DNA from: Bradyrhizobium sp. 199
GTDB taxonomy: Bacteria > Pseudomonadota > Alphaproteobacteria > Rhizobiales > Xanthobacteraceae
Direction of reading: 5' to 3'
DNA length: 64,000 nucleotides
Assembly (NCBI RefSeq): GCF_023073355.1
Contig: NZ_JADPJI010000005.1
Coordinates: forward strand, 2,108,001 to 2,172,000
Part shown: positions 1 through 8,234 of the stretch, in pieces
Layout: each line of letters opens with the position of its first letter
Position numbering within the stretch: position 1 is the stretch's first letter
The notes under the pieces: generated by a model
Databases searched by the model: none
The model's input: only the letters and a program-made list of their open reading frames with translations
What the model was told of the DNA's origin: nothing
Position numbers and translations under genes: made by a program

Positions 1-243
1 GACACGGTCGGCAACAAGGTGGCCAAGGCCGAGATCGCCATGATCAAGGTCGCGGTGCCCAACATGGCCTGCCAGGTCATCGACTGGGCGATCCAGGCCC
101 ATGGCGGCGGCGGCACCTCGAACGATTTCGGTTTGACACAGGCCTACGCCACCGCGCGCCTGCTCCGCCTCGCGGACGGCCCGGACGAGGTTCACAGGAA
201 CCAGATCGCGCGGTTCGAACTGAAGAAATATTCGAACGCTTGA
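1..243 (+). CDS. Acyl-CoA dehydrogenase, C-terminal end (5' partial)
   Basis: The reading frame is open from the first base of the window, so only about 80 C-terminal residues are present. They form the final helices of the acyl-CoA dehydrogenase fold: an AKAEIAMIKV helix, then the conserved QAHGGGGTS loop that contacts the FAD of a neighbouring subunit, then a YATARLLRLADGPDEVHR helix. Family members are cytoplasmic flavoproteins that oxidise acyl-CoA thioesters to enoyl-CoA. The HGGGGTSND variant is typical of the larger ACAD10/11-like bacterial members, but the substrate cannot be told from this fragment. The next gene runs in the opposite direction. Confidence 0.85.
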   Translation, partial: DTVGNKVAKAEIAMIKVAVPNMACQVIDWAIQAHGGGGTSNDFGLTQAYATARLLRLADGPDEVHRNQIARFELKKYSNA

Positions 244-286
244 AAGGCGTGTTCGTCGGATAAGGCGGCGCTTTTCTTCCCTCGCC

Positions 287-1195
287 TCAGTTCACCACGT
301 ACACATCCGGATCTGCGCTCGAGCTCGGCTTCTTGAAGGCGTTGCGCAGAGCCGGCGACATCGGGACGTTGTAGTTGAGGCCGTTCGGTGGCGTCGGCGA
401 TTGCAGCCATTTCTTGTAGAGCACCTCGATTTCCGGGCTTGCATAGAGCTCCGCAGTCGCGCGATCGGCGAGCGCCTTGAACGGCGCGTCCTCTCGCCGC
501 AGCATGATGCCGTAAGGCTCGGGCTTGGAGAACGCCTCCTCGCTGATCATGAAGGCTTGCGGCTCCTTCGAGCGCGCGATCGCAACCGCCAGCTGGACGT
601 CATCGAGTGCGTAGGCCTGGGCGCGGTCGGTTTCCAGCAGCAGGAAGGCTTCGGCCTGGTCCTTCGCCGGCATCACATTGATGCCGAGATTGCGTTCGGT
701 ATTGACCTTGGCGAGTTGCGTCAGGTTGACCGAGCCAGCCACGGCCGTGACCGCCTTGCCCTTGAGATCGTCGATGGTATCGATCTTCGCGGCCTTCTTG
801 GCAGCAAATCGTGTCGCACTGAGGAAATGCGTGTTGGTGAAGGCGACCTGCTTCTGGCGATCGGCGTTGTTCGTGGTCGCCGAACAGTGCAGATCGAGCG
901 TGCCGTTGACCATCAGCGGGATCCGATTCGACGAGGTCACGGCGAGCGTGTCGACGGCGATGTCCGGCATGCCCAGCTGTGTCTTCACAGCATCGACGAT
1001 CCTAAGGCAGATCTCCATGGCAAAGCCGACCGGCTTCTGGTTGCCATCGAGATAGCTGAAGGGGACCGAGGCCTCCTGATAGCCGAGCGTAACCTTCTTG
1101 GTCTCCTTGATCTTCTGGAGCGTGCCCGAGAGATCTTCAGCTGAGGCCGCGCCCGCTAGACATGTGAGGGCCAGAATAACGGTCGGTAGACGCAT
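287..1195 (-). CDS. Amino-acid ABC transporter periplasmic binding protein (GltI-like)
   Basis: This is a 302-residue solute-binding protein of the family 3 (polar amino acid) type. A signal peptide of about 19 residues (hydrophobic LPTVILALTCLAGAASA, cleavage before EDL) sends it to the periplasm. The KVTLGYQEASVPFSYLD strand, the GFAMEICLRI helix and the LDLHCSATTNN segment match the glutamate/aspartate-binding group. An AGGAG ribosome site precedes the ATG. No permease or ATPase gene is adjacent, so it is an orphan binding protein here; the substrate is inferred only from the subfamily. Confidence 0.85.
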   Translation of the reverse strand: MRLPTVILALTCLAGAASAEDLSGTLQKIKETKKVTLGYQEASVPFSYLDGNQKPVGFAMEICLRIVDAVKTQLGMPDIAVDTLAVTSSNRIPLMVNGTLDLHCSATTNNADRQKQVAFTNTHFLSATRFAAKKAAKIDTIDDLKGKAVTAVAGSVNLTQLAKVNTERNLGINVMPAKDQAEAFLLLETDRAQAYALDDVQLAVAIARSKEPQAFMISEEAFSKPEPYGIMLRREDAPFKALADRATAELYASPEIEVLYKKWLQSPTPPNGLNYNVPMSPALRNAFKKPSSSADPDVYVVN

Positions 1196-1325
1196 CGGCT
1201 GCTCCTAAGGGGCTCGCGCCTTCATGCCGGGCGCAGTCGCGGCAGTTGATAGCGCAGGCGCGCTCCAGCCGCCAGACGTGCTCGCGCCTATCAGCTATCA
1301 CAGCTTTCGATATGACGAGTGATTC

Positions 1326-1745
1326 TTACGCCTCGATGCCGCGCTGAACCAGGATGCGCTCGGCGCTGTCGTTCCAGACGTCCATCTTGGTGATCTTGCC
1401 GTTGCGCACCACGAAGCGGTCGACGTAACGGTTGCCCTCGAACGGGGTCCCATCCATCCATTCGCCATAGAGCGTGCCGACGCTGTAAACCACGGTCTCG
1501 CCCTCGCCGGGGCAGACATCGAACCGGTCCATCTTCTTCTTGACCCAGCGGTAGCGCTTGGCGTTGAAGCCGGTCGGGCCGCGCGGATGATCGAACTCGC
1601 GCCCGCCAGTGAAGGTGATCACGGTGCCCGGCGCCATGTAGGCTGCCGCAGCATCGGGATCGGGGATCATCGAAGCCGTGAGATAGGCCTCCACGATTGC
1701 GGCGTCGGATATCGGAGCGGCTTCGGCTCTTGTGGCAACGGACAT
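1326..1745 (-). CDS. NTF2/SnoaL-like domain protein
   Basis: This small protein of 139 residues has the cone-shaped NTF2-like fold pattern: helices AAIVEAYLTASM and PDPDAAAAYM, then strands ending in NRYVDRFVVRNGKITKMDVWND. Such proteins are isomerases, hydratases or ligand-binding domains, and no catalytic assignment is possible from sequence alone. I place the start at the internal ATG giving MSVATRAEAA because a GGAG lies about eight bases upstream; an in-frame ATG 17 codons earlier lacks such a site. The neighbouring genes give no clear functional hint. Confidence 0.65.
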   Translation of the reverse strand: MSVATRAEAAPISDAAIVEAYLTASMIPDPDAAAAYMAPGTVITFTGGREFDHPRGPTGFNAKRYRWVKKKMDRFDVCPGEGETVVYSVGTLYGEWMDGTPFEGNRYVDRFVVRNGKITKMDVWNDSAERILVQRGIEA

Positions 1746-1887
1746 TGCTGGTACTCCGGGTTCGCGGAATACTAGCGCCAGACTCGCAAAATCCATGCAT
1801 ATATTTTGAACACTTGCCCCGCTACACTGCCGACAATCTGGAGCCGCCGATCCCGGTTGATTGCTCTAAATTTTGTCCGCAAGAGCC

Positions 1888-3129
1888 ATGACAAGCCAGC
1901 CCTCCTTCGACCTGATCTTCCGCAATGCGCTGTTGCGATCATCCGCCGCGTCCGTCGACATCGGCGTGAAAGCCGGCCGGATCGTCGCGATCGAGCCGAA
2001 GCTTGCCTGTGAAGCGGTCGAGGTCGACGTCGGCGGACACCTGGCCCTGCCCGGTTTCGTCGACACCCACGTCCACCTCGACAAAGCCTGCCTGCTCGAC
2101 CGCTGCGGACACGATCACGGCAGTCTCGGTGACGCCATCCGGGCCGTCTCGGCGATGAAACGCGATTTCACCGTCGAGGACGTCTATGCCCGCGGCGCGC
2201 GGGTGCTGGAACGCGCGATCGTGCACGGCACGACGCGCATGCGCACGCACGTGGAAATTGATCCACGGGTCGGCCTGCGGAGCTTCGAGGCGGTGAAGGC
2301 GCTGCGGCGCGATTACGCCTGGGCGATCGACCTGTCTCTCTGTGTCTTCCCGCAGGAAGGACTGACCAACGATCCCGGAGCCGACGAACTGCTGGTCGAG
2401 GCTTTGCGTGACGGCGGCGACGTGATCGGCGGCTGTCCTTATACCGACACCGACCCGAATGGGCATCTCGCGCGCATCTTCGACCTCGCGCAGGAGTTCG
2501 ACGTCGACGTCGACCTCCATCTGGATTTCGATCTCGATCCCTCCTGGTGGCATCTTGACGAAGTCTGCCGGCAGACCGAGCGGCGCGACTATCAGGGACG
2601 CGTGGCGATCGGCCATGCGACGAAACTCTCCGCCCTGCCGCCCGAGCGGATGAAGGCTGCCACCGCGCAACTCGCAACAGCCGGCATCGCCGTCACCGTG
2701 CTGCCCGCGACTGATCTGTATCTGATGGGGCGCGACGCCACCCACAACGCGCCGCGCGGGCTGACACTCGCCCACAAGCTCGCGGGCGCCGGCGTGGTGT
2801 GTTCGATCGCGACCAACAACGTCCTCAATCCGTTTACGCCGTTCGGCGACGCATCGCTGCTGCGGATGGCAAACTTCTACGCCAATGTCGCGCACGCATC
2901 GGTCGCCGATTTCGACACCTGCCTCGATCTCGTGACCGAACTGCCGGCGCGGCTGATGAACCTCGACGATTACGGCATCAAGCTCGGCAATCCCGCCGAT
3001 CTCATCGTGCTCGATACAAAAGATAGCCGCTTCGCCATCGCCGAGCTGCCTGATATCCTGATGGGCTTCAAGAGCGGCCGACAGACCTTTGTGCGGCAGC
3101 GGCCGGCTTTGTTCCGGCCCGGGGCCTGA
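1888..3129 (+). CDS. Cytosine-deaminase-like metal-dependent amidohydrolase
   Basis: This 413-residue TIM-barrel amidohydrolase is of the CodA type. The HxH metal motif is intact (His61, His63 in THVHLDK), and His211 and His243 (IGHATK) are in the expected places. The usual catalytic Glu, three residues after the third metal-site His, is Phe214, and the HDD motif of cytosine deaminase reads TNN (309-311). It is therefore unlikely to be a standard cytosine deaminase; it may act on another cyclic amide or work with a different metal site. I prefer the ATG giving MTSQPSFDL to an upstream TTG. The gene stands alone, with opposing genes on its left. Confidence 0.75.
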   Translation: MTSQPSFDLIFRNALLRSSAASVDIGVKAGRIVAIEPKLACEAVEVDVGGHLALPGFVDTHVHLDKACLLDRCGHDHGSLGDAIRAVSAMKRDFTVEDVYARGARVLERAIVHGTTRMRTHVEIDPRVGLRSFEAVKALRRDYAWAIDLSLCVFPQEGLTNDPGADELLVEALRDGGDVIGGCPYTDTDPNGHLARIFDLAQEFDVDVDLHLDFDLDPSWWHLDEVCRQTERRDYQGRVAIGHATKLSALPPERMKAATAQLATAGIAVTVLPATDLYLMGRDATHNAPRGLTLAHKLAGAGVVCSIATNNVLNPFTPFGDASLLRMANFYANVAHASVADFDTCLDLVTELPARLMNLDDYGIKLGNPADLIVLDTKDSRFAIAELPDILMGFKSGRQTFVRQRPALFRPGA

Positions 3130-3238
3130 ACAGGCTTCCGGCGATTTCCAACGGTCAACGGGGGCACGGCTGATCATTTGGACCGCTTCCTCCAGTTTTC
3201 CTGCCGATTCCGCCCCCAAATCCGAGTCCGGTAGAATC

Positions 3239-3278
3239 CCGGACCGTAACTGCGCGCATTGAACAAGAGGCGGTCCGG
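3239..3278. other. Inverted repeat between two plus-strand genes
   Basis: Perfect 8-base arms CCGGACCG and CGGTCCGG are separated by 24 bases. The repeat lies about 110 bases after the amidohydrolase stop and about 50 bases before the next start codon. It has no following T-run, so a Rho-independent terminator is not supported; an operator or a leader hairpin is possible. Confidence 0.3.
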
Positions 3279-3330
3279 ATCATACTAAGGGGGCGCTCTG
3301 AACCATCTGGGTTGAGTGAGGAAGTGTGTC

Positions 3331-3651
3331 ATGTTCAACGCATTCAGTAGCATCGATTATCGCTCCATTCGGGCCAACACGCCCGCGGAAAAGGCCGTCA
3401 AGCGGCTGAATGGCATCGGCGAAGTTCTATCGGACCTCGATATCTCGGCGATCCACACGCAAGCCGACATGACCCGCGCGCTCTTGACGCTCGACACCGC
3501 CGACAAGTGCATCCGCATGATCCTCACCGAGTTCCGTACCGCGCCTGCCAGGGAGCAGGTCGTCCGCAAGGCCAAGAGCCTGGTCGAGCTGATCGAGCTC
3601 GCCCGCGACGAGATCTCGAACTATCGTGACGGCGGCACGGTCTTGAGCTGA
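3331..3651 (+). CDS. Conserved hypothetical protein, 106 aa
   Basis: This small, mostly helical cytoplasmic protein has an N-terminus FNAFSSIDYRSIRAN followed by heptad-like helices rich in Leu, Ala and charged residues. It has no signal peptide, membrane segment, Cys motif or recognised enzyme motif. The start is taken at the ATG preceded by GAGGAAG at good spacing rather than at the GTG five codons earlier. I do not recognise the family. It stands alone between an amidohydrolase gene on the same strand and a converging dehydrogenase gene. Confidence 0.6.
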   Translation: MFNAFSSIDYRSIRANTPAEKAVKRLNGIGEVLSDLDISAIHTQADMTRALLTLDTADKCIRMILTEFRTAPAREQVVRKAKSLVELIELARDEISNYRDGGTVLS

Positions 3652-3667
3652 ACGCACGCGTTCGGCG

Positions 3668-4582
3668 TCAGCGCTTGATCTTCGCCAGTATCCGGTCTGC
3701 CTCGGTACGCCAATCAGCACTGCGGGCGAACTCCTTCGTGCCCCTCGCGCCAAACAGCCCTTCATCGGCAAGATCGGCGACCCACGCCTGACGCTCGGCG
3801 GTGCCCTGCGCGGACCATGGCGTCAGCCCTGCCTCGCGCACCGTCTCGGCGACCTCACGCACTTCCTCGGCACGGCGGCGACCGTGCTCGATCACGCGCT
3901 GGAAGAAATAGGCGCCCTGCTTCTCCCAATTGATGGCGGGGAACGTCTCCGCGAGCGAGGCCAGCACCGCATCCTCGACTCCATAGGCGCGCGCGGTCGT
4001 AAAGCTCTCGATGACCATCGCCTCCAGGCCCTTGATCATGATGCTGCGGCACATCTTCACCGCCGAGGCCACGCCGAGCTCGTCGCTCGCAACCTTCGCA
4101 GCAAAGCCGATCGCGTTCAGAAACGGTTCGATCTCCCTCGCGCCGGGACCGCCGAGCAGCAGCGGCACCTTGATGCGATAAGGCGGCACCGAGGTCATCA
4201 CCGCGCCTTCGACATAGCGGCCGCCTCCGGCATCGATCAGTGCCGCCGCACGCTGCTTGGCGCCGGGAGATGCCGAGTTGAAGTCGACGAACCAGGTGCC
4301 CTGGTTGATCGCGGCTGCACAGGCCTTCGCCACCGGCACAGCCTGGCTGGCGGTGACCGCGGAGATGATGAAGTCGCATTTCGCGGCCAGCTCAGCATGA
4401 GAGGCTGTGAGCGTCACGCCGAATTTCGCCGCGTGTTCCTTCAACGAAGCACCCTGCTCGCCTCCGAGCTTGATGTCGTGGGCAGCGACTTTGATGTCCT
4501 GCTGGCGCAAATCCTCGGCCAAAATCCTGCCGACCTCGCCATATCCGACGAGCCCGATCTGCCAGCGCTTCGGATCCGCCAT
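3668..4582 (-). CDS. NAD(P)-dependent dehydrogenase, 6-phosphogluconate dehydrogenase-like (DUF1932)
   Basis: This is a 304-residue two-domain protein. The N-terminal Rossmann fold shows GLVGYGEVGRILAEDL (about residues 9-24) for the dinucleotide, followed by the ISAVTAS and VDFNSASPG elements of beta-hydroxyacid dehydrogenases. The C-terminal helical domain has SAVKMCRSIMIKG, including the conserved Lys of the family, and fits DUF1932. It would oxidise a beta-hydroxy acid or reduce the matching keto acid. Its start shares a base with the stop of the upstream gene (TGATG), so it belongs to the aromatic-acid operon as the last gene. Which pathway intermediate it uses is not known. Confidence 0.75.
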   Translation of the reverse strand: MADPKRWQIGLVGYGEVGRILAEDLRQQDIKVAAHDIKLGGEQGASLKEHAAKFGVTLTASHAELAAKCDFIISAVTASQAVPVAKACAAAINQGTWFVDFNSASPGAKQRAAALIDAGGGRYVEGAVMTSVPPYRIKVPLLLGGPGAREIEPFLNAIGFAAKVASDELGVASAVKMCRSIMIKGLEAMVIESFTTARAYGVEDAVLASLAETFPAINWEKQGAYFFQRVIEHGRRRAEEVREVAETVREAGLTPWSAQGTAERQAWVADLADEGLFGARGTKEFARSADWRTEADRILAKIKR

Positions 4583-5451
4583 CAGTTCAACCCTCTTGTC
4601 GTTTCGTCGAACAGCTCCTCGACTGCATAGCGGCGCGGGATCAGCGCCTGCTGGAATGCGTAGTCGACGATCAGTTCGAGCGACTTCCCGTTCGCCTCTA
4701 CCCCGAACGGGACGAGGTCCGGCGAGGCCGCCGGCTCCATCTGCTCTTTATTGCGCTTGAGGAGATCATAGACGCCCGCGACGACGTCGGGGCGCGATCT
4801 CGCGAGTTGCTCGGTTACGACCACGAGATGGTTGACCGGCACGACGCCGCGGCGGGCATACCATTTGGCAGCTTCTGCAGCGGGATCGGGGAATAAAGGC
4901 TTCAGCTCGGGATTCTCAGTGGTTTCACCGAGCACGGCGTCGAGCTCGCCGTCGAGCAGCATCTGAAGGACCTTCTTGTCTTTCGGCGCACGCTCGGTGC
5001 TGTCGACATATTCGGCGACGTGCGGGTCCTCGAAGGTGACCCAGCGGATCTTGTCGAGGTTCACACCATAGTCGTTGGCGAGGATCCCCCTGATCCAGGC
5101 GCCTGTCGTCGTCGTGAACGAGCGGATACCGACACGCTTGCCTTCGAGACCGGACGGTCCGAGCGATCCGCGCGCAGGATTGTAGAGCGCATAGGAATGC
5201 TGGAAGCGGCCGAGCATGGTGGCCGGCAAGAGCACCAGCGGCTTGCCATGCGCCTTCGCCATCAGATAGGTGACGATTGCCATCTCGCAGACGTCGAAGG
5301 CCTGCTCGCGCACCATCGGCTTGAACGCCGCGTTGGTGGGCGTGTACTCGATGAAGTTCAGGTCGAAAAATTCGGAGCGGAGTTCGCCGCTCTTCACCGC
5401 CTGGACATGGGAGTGGTTGCCGAGCACGGCCTTCAGCTTGACGCGATCCAT
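4582..5451 (-). CDS. 4,5-dihydroxyphthalate decarboxylase-like / binding-protein-fold protein
   Basis: This 289-residue protein has the periplasmic-binding-protein (NMT1/THI5-like) fold but no signal peptide: it begins MDRVKLKAVLGNHSHVQAVK. The layout matches cytoplasmic 4,5-dihydroxyphthalate decarboxylase relatives, with FDVCEMAIVTYL and GKRVGIRSFTTTTGAWIRG segments. Its place between the CHA aldolase and a dehydrogenase gene, in a protocatechuate-4,5-type operon, favours a metabolic role over transport. A binding protein that lost its leader is the alternative. Upstream spacing is 21 bases and its stop overlaps the next start. Confidence 0.65.
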   Translation of the reverse strand: MDRVKLKAVLGNHSHVQAVKSGELRSEFFDLNFIEYTPTNAAFKPMVREQAFDVCEMAIVTYLMAKAHGKPLVLLPATMLGRFQHSYALYNPARGSLGPSGLEGKRVGIRSFTTTTGAWIRGILANDYGVNLDKIRWVTFEDPHVAEYVDSTERAPKDKKVLQMLLDGELDAVLGETTENPELKPLFPDPAAEAAKWYARRGVVPVNHLVVVTEQLARSRPDVVAGVYDLLKRNKEQMEPAASPDLVPFGVEANGKSLELIVDYAFQQALIPRRYAVEELFDETTRGLN

Positions 5452-5472
5452 CCGTCCGCTCCCGCCGTTACC

Positions 5473-6156
5473 TCAGACGTCCTCGGGGTTGTCGACATAG
5501 ACGAGCCCGGCCTTCGCCAAGGCCTCGCGCATGTTGTACATGTCGAGCCCCAGCTCGCCAGAGGCAAGCCGCTTGCGTTTGCCGCCTTCGTCCGCATTGC
5601 GCTTCTTCGCCTTCTCAGCGACCTCGGCGGCATACCGCTTCGGCACCACGACCACGCCATCGTCATCGGCCACGACGATGTCGCCGGGATCGACGCTGAC
5701 ACCGGCGCAGACGACGGGAATGTTGACCGAGCCGAGCGTCGCCTTGACCGTGCCCTTGGCCGAGACCGCGCGCGACCATACCGGAAACTTCATCTGGTGC
5801 AGCGCTTTGACGTCGCGGCAGCCGGCGTCGATGATCAGGCCCCGCACGCCGCGCGCCTGCAGCGAGGTCGCCAGCAGCTCACCGAACATGCCGTCGGTAT
5901 TGTCGGTGGTGCAGCCGACGACGAGGATATCACCCGTCCTGCATTGCTCGACCGCGACATGGATCATCCAATTGTCGCCCGGCTGCGCCAGCACGGTGAC
6001 GGCAGGCCCCGCAATCGCCGCGCCCGCCCAGACCGGCCGCAAGTAAGGCTTCATCAGGCCGACGCGCCCATAGGCCTCGTGCACGGTCGACACACCGTAC
6101 TCCGCCATGCCGGCGGGATCGGCTCGCTCAATGTTGCGAACGACGACCGGCTTCAT
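5473..6156 (-). CDS. ligK: 4-carboxy-4-hydroxy-2-oxoadipate aldolase / oxaloacetate decarboxylase
   Basis: This 227-residue RraA-fold enzyme cleaves 4-carboxy-4-hydroxy-2-oxoadipate to pyruvate and oxaloacetate, the last step of the protocatechuate and gallate 4,5-cleavage pathway; it is also called GalC or ProA. The active-site Arg-Asp pair is present in IDAGCRDVKAL, and the conserved GDIVVADDDGVVVVP stretch and an STVHEAYGR N-terminus fit the aldolase group rather than the RNase E regulator RraA. It overlaps the upstream hydratase gene by ATGA, so the two last pathway steps are translationally coupled. Confidence 0.9.
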   Translation of the reverse strand: MKPVVVRNIERADPAGMAEYGVSTVHEAYGRVGLMKPYLRPVWAGAAIAGPAVTVLAQPGDNWMIHVAVEQCRTGDILVVGCTTDNTDGMFGELLATSLQARGVRGLIIDAGCRDVKALHQMKFPVWSRAVSAKGTVKATLGSVNIPVVCAGVSVDPGDIVVADDDGVVVVPKRYAAEVAEKAKKRNADEGGKRKRLASGELGLDMYNMREALAKAGLVYVDNPEDV

Positions 6157-6866
6157 GCCAACACCTCCGCAACCGTCGGGAACAGCCGCTGATAGGCCTC
6201 GCCATAAGTCATGGGCACACCGGTGTTGCGGCTGCCCTGAATGCCGCGGTTGAGCGCGACGCGCTCGTAATAGCCCCAGAGATGCTTCTGCGCGGCCAGG
6301 ATCTGGAACGCCTCGTACTTCTCCTTCCAGACCTCGTCGATCCTAAGGAGCAGGTCCGGCTTGTAATTGCACTGCTCCGGCTGATGCGGCTCGAACAGGA
6401 ACACCGGCGGCGCCGAATATTTGTACTGCGCACCGGGCTTGTGGCCCATCGCCTGCGCGACCACACGCGTCTCCTGCGCGAAATGCGCGGCGTTGGGATG
6501 GTCGAAATTGTAGGGGTCTTCCAGCGCGTGCGTCAGCACGAAGCTCGGGTTGAGCTCGCGGTAGATGTCGACCATGCGGTCGAAATGCGCCTCGGTGAGC
6601 TTCAGCGGATAGTCGCCGCAGTCGAAGAACTCGATCTCGGCGCCCAAAAGCTTCGCCGCCCGCTCCGCCTCGTCCTTGCGGCCGGCCTTGACCGACTCGA
6701 GCGTCGCGCCCTTCTCCTTCCAGGCAAACTGGCTCTCGCCGCGCTCACCAAAGGACATGCAGACAATCTTCATGCGATAGCCCTTCTTCGCATGCAGCGC
6801 GATGGCGCCGCCGGCGCGCCAGACGAAATCGCCGGGATGGGCGGTGATCACGAGACCTGTTTTCAT
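6153..6866 (-). CDS. galB: 4-oxalomesaconate hydratase (PIG-L/LmbE-type, GalB)
   Basis: This 237-residue zinc-dependent enzyme of the PIG-L deacetylase fold hydrates 4-oxalomesaconate to 4-carboxy-4-hydroxy-2-oxoadipate. The usual AHPDD metal motif is AHPGDF (His10, Asp13), followed by VWRAGGAIALHA and SFGERGES, which match my memory of Pseudomonas GalB rather than sugar deacetylases. EPHQPEQC and the histidines in the DHPNAAHFAQE segment are further family marks. GGGGAG lies before the ATG. It sits between the dicarboxylate transporter and the aldolase, so substrate import, hydration and cleavage are encoded side by side. Confidence 0.88.
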   Translation of the reverse strand: MKTGLVITAHPGDFVWRAGGAIALHAKKGYRMKIVCMSFGERGESQFAWKEKGATLESVKAGRKDEAERAAKLLGAEIEFFDCGDYPLKLTEAHFDRMVDIYRELNPSFVLTHALEDPYNFDHPNAAHFAQETRVVAQAMGHKPGAQYKYSAPPVFLFEPHQPEQCNYKPDLLLRIDEVWKEKYEAFQILAAQKHLWGYYERVALNRGIQGSRNTGVPMTYGEAYQRLFPTVAEVLA

Positions 6867-6932
6867 GGGACAACTCCCCTCTGTCGTTCGTAAGCATCAT
6901 AGGCTCCCTGCTGCATGCAGGTAGCAAGTTCA

Positions 6933-8234
6933 TCAGGCTGCGACGGCCGCTTGTTCCTCACCGTCGAGCACGCGCCTCAGGCGTTCGCCATCGAGCGCAC
7001 CTTCCCATTTGGCGATCGCGATGGTCGCAACCGCGTTCCCGATCAGATTGGTCGGCGTCAGCCCCTGCGACATCAGGCGATGGATGCCGAGCACCAGCGC
7101 GACACTCGTCACCGGGATGGTGCCGGTGGCTGACAGCGTCGCCGCCAGCACGACAAAGGCGGCGCCCGCGATTCCCGCCGCGCCCTTGGAGGTCACGAGC
7201 AGGATCAAGAGCAACTCGATCTGCTCGGCGAGCCCGAACGGCGTGTTGGTCGCCTGCGCCAGGAACACCGAGGCCGCGGCAAGGTAGAGGCAGGTACCGT
7301 CGAGATTGAAGGAATAGCCGGTCGGGATCACGAGCCCGACCACGCTCTTCTCGCAGCCCGCCTTCTCCAGCTTGATCAGCATCCGCGGCAACACCGTCTC
7401 GGACGATGTGGTGGCGATGCAGATCAACAGCTCTTCCCAGATGTAGCGGATCAGCTTCACCAGCGAGAAGCGGCAGAGACGCGCGACGGGGCCGAGCGCC
7501 ACGACGATGAAGACCGCGCAGGTGAGATAGAAGCCGCACAGCAGCTTGCCGAGCGAAGCCAGCGAGCCGACACCGAACTTGCCGACTGTAAACGCGATGG
7601 CCCCGAATGCGCCGATCGGTGCCGCCCACATCACGAAGCCGACGACGGCGAACACCATCTTGGCGGCGATGTCGATCAGATGGACCAACGGCGCGCCGCG
7701 CTCGCCGAGCTGCACCAATGCAAAGCCGCACAGCACGGAAATAAACAGCACCTGGAGAATATTGCCTTCGGCGAAGGCGCCGACGAACGTCACAGGCACG
7801 ATGTTCATCAGGAACGGCACGAAGCCCATCGCGCCGGTCTGCTTGACATAGGGCTCGATCACGCTGGCATTGATGCTCGCGGGATCGATGTTCATGCCGA
7901 CGCCGGGCCTGAGCAGGTTGACCGCGACAAGACCGATGATCAACGCGATCGTTGTCATGATCTCGAAATAGACGATCGCCTTGACGGCGACACGCCCGAC
8001 GCGCGCCATGTCCGCCATATGCGCGATCCCGTGCACGACAGTGCAGAAGATGATCGGCGCGATCAGCATACGGATGGCTTTGATGAAGGCATCGCCCAGC
8101 GGCTGCATCTTGGCGCCGGCCTCCGGACTGGCGATCCCAAGCGCGATGCCGGCCGCCATGGCGATGAGCACCTGGATCCAGAGCTCCTTCCACCAGGCCC
8201 GCCCGCGCGGCTTGTCGATTGCCATCGCGGTCAT
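6933..8234 (-). CDS. dctA: C4-dicarboxylate/proton (or sodium) symporter DctA
   Basis: This 433-residue inner-membrane protein belongs to the DAACS (glutamate/dicarboxylate symporter) family. The serine-rich TSSETVLPRML hairpin, the PTGYSFNLDG motif and the LGIHRLMSQGLTPTNLIGN helix are the hallmarks of transport domains 7-8. The start used gives MTAMAIDK and overlaps the upstream stop by ATGA. DctA normally imports succinate, fumarate and malate. Its position inside the 2-pyrone-4,6-dicarboxylate operon suggests uptake of a pathway dicarboxylate or tricarboxylate, which is inference. Confidence 0.9.
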   Translation of the reverse strand: MTAMAIDKPRGRAWWKELWIQVLIAMAAGIALGIASPEAGAKMQPLGDAFIKAIRMLIAPIIFCTVVHGIAHMADMARVGRVAVKAIVYFEIMTTIALIIGLVAVNLLRPGVGMNIDPASINASVIEPYVKQTGAMGFVPFLMNIVPVTFVGAFAEGNILQVLFISVLCGFALVQLGERGAPLVHLIDIAAKMVFAVVGFVMWAAPIGAFGAIAFTVGKFGVGSLASLGKLLCGFYLTCAVFIVVALGPVARLCRFSLVKLIRYIWEELLICIATTSSETVLPRMLIKLEKAGCEKSVVGLVIPTGYSFNLDGTCLYLAAASVFLAQATNTPFGLAEQIELLLILLVTSKGAAGIAGAAFVVLAATLSATGTIPVTSVALVLGIHRLMSQGLTPTNLIGNAVATIAIAKWEGALDGERLRRVLDGEEQAAVAA

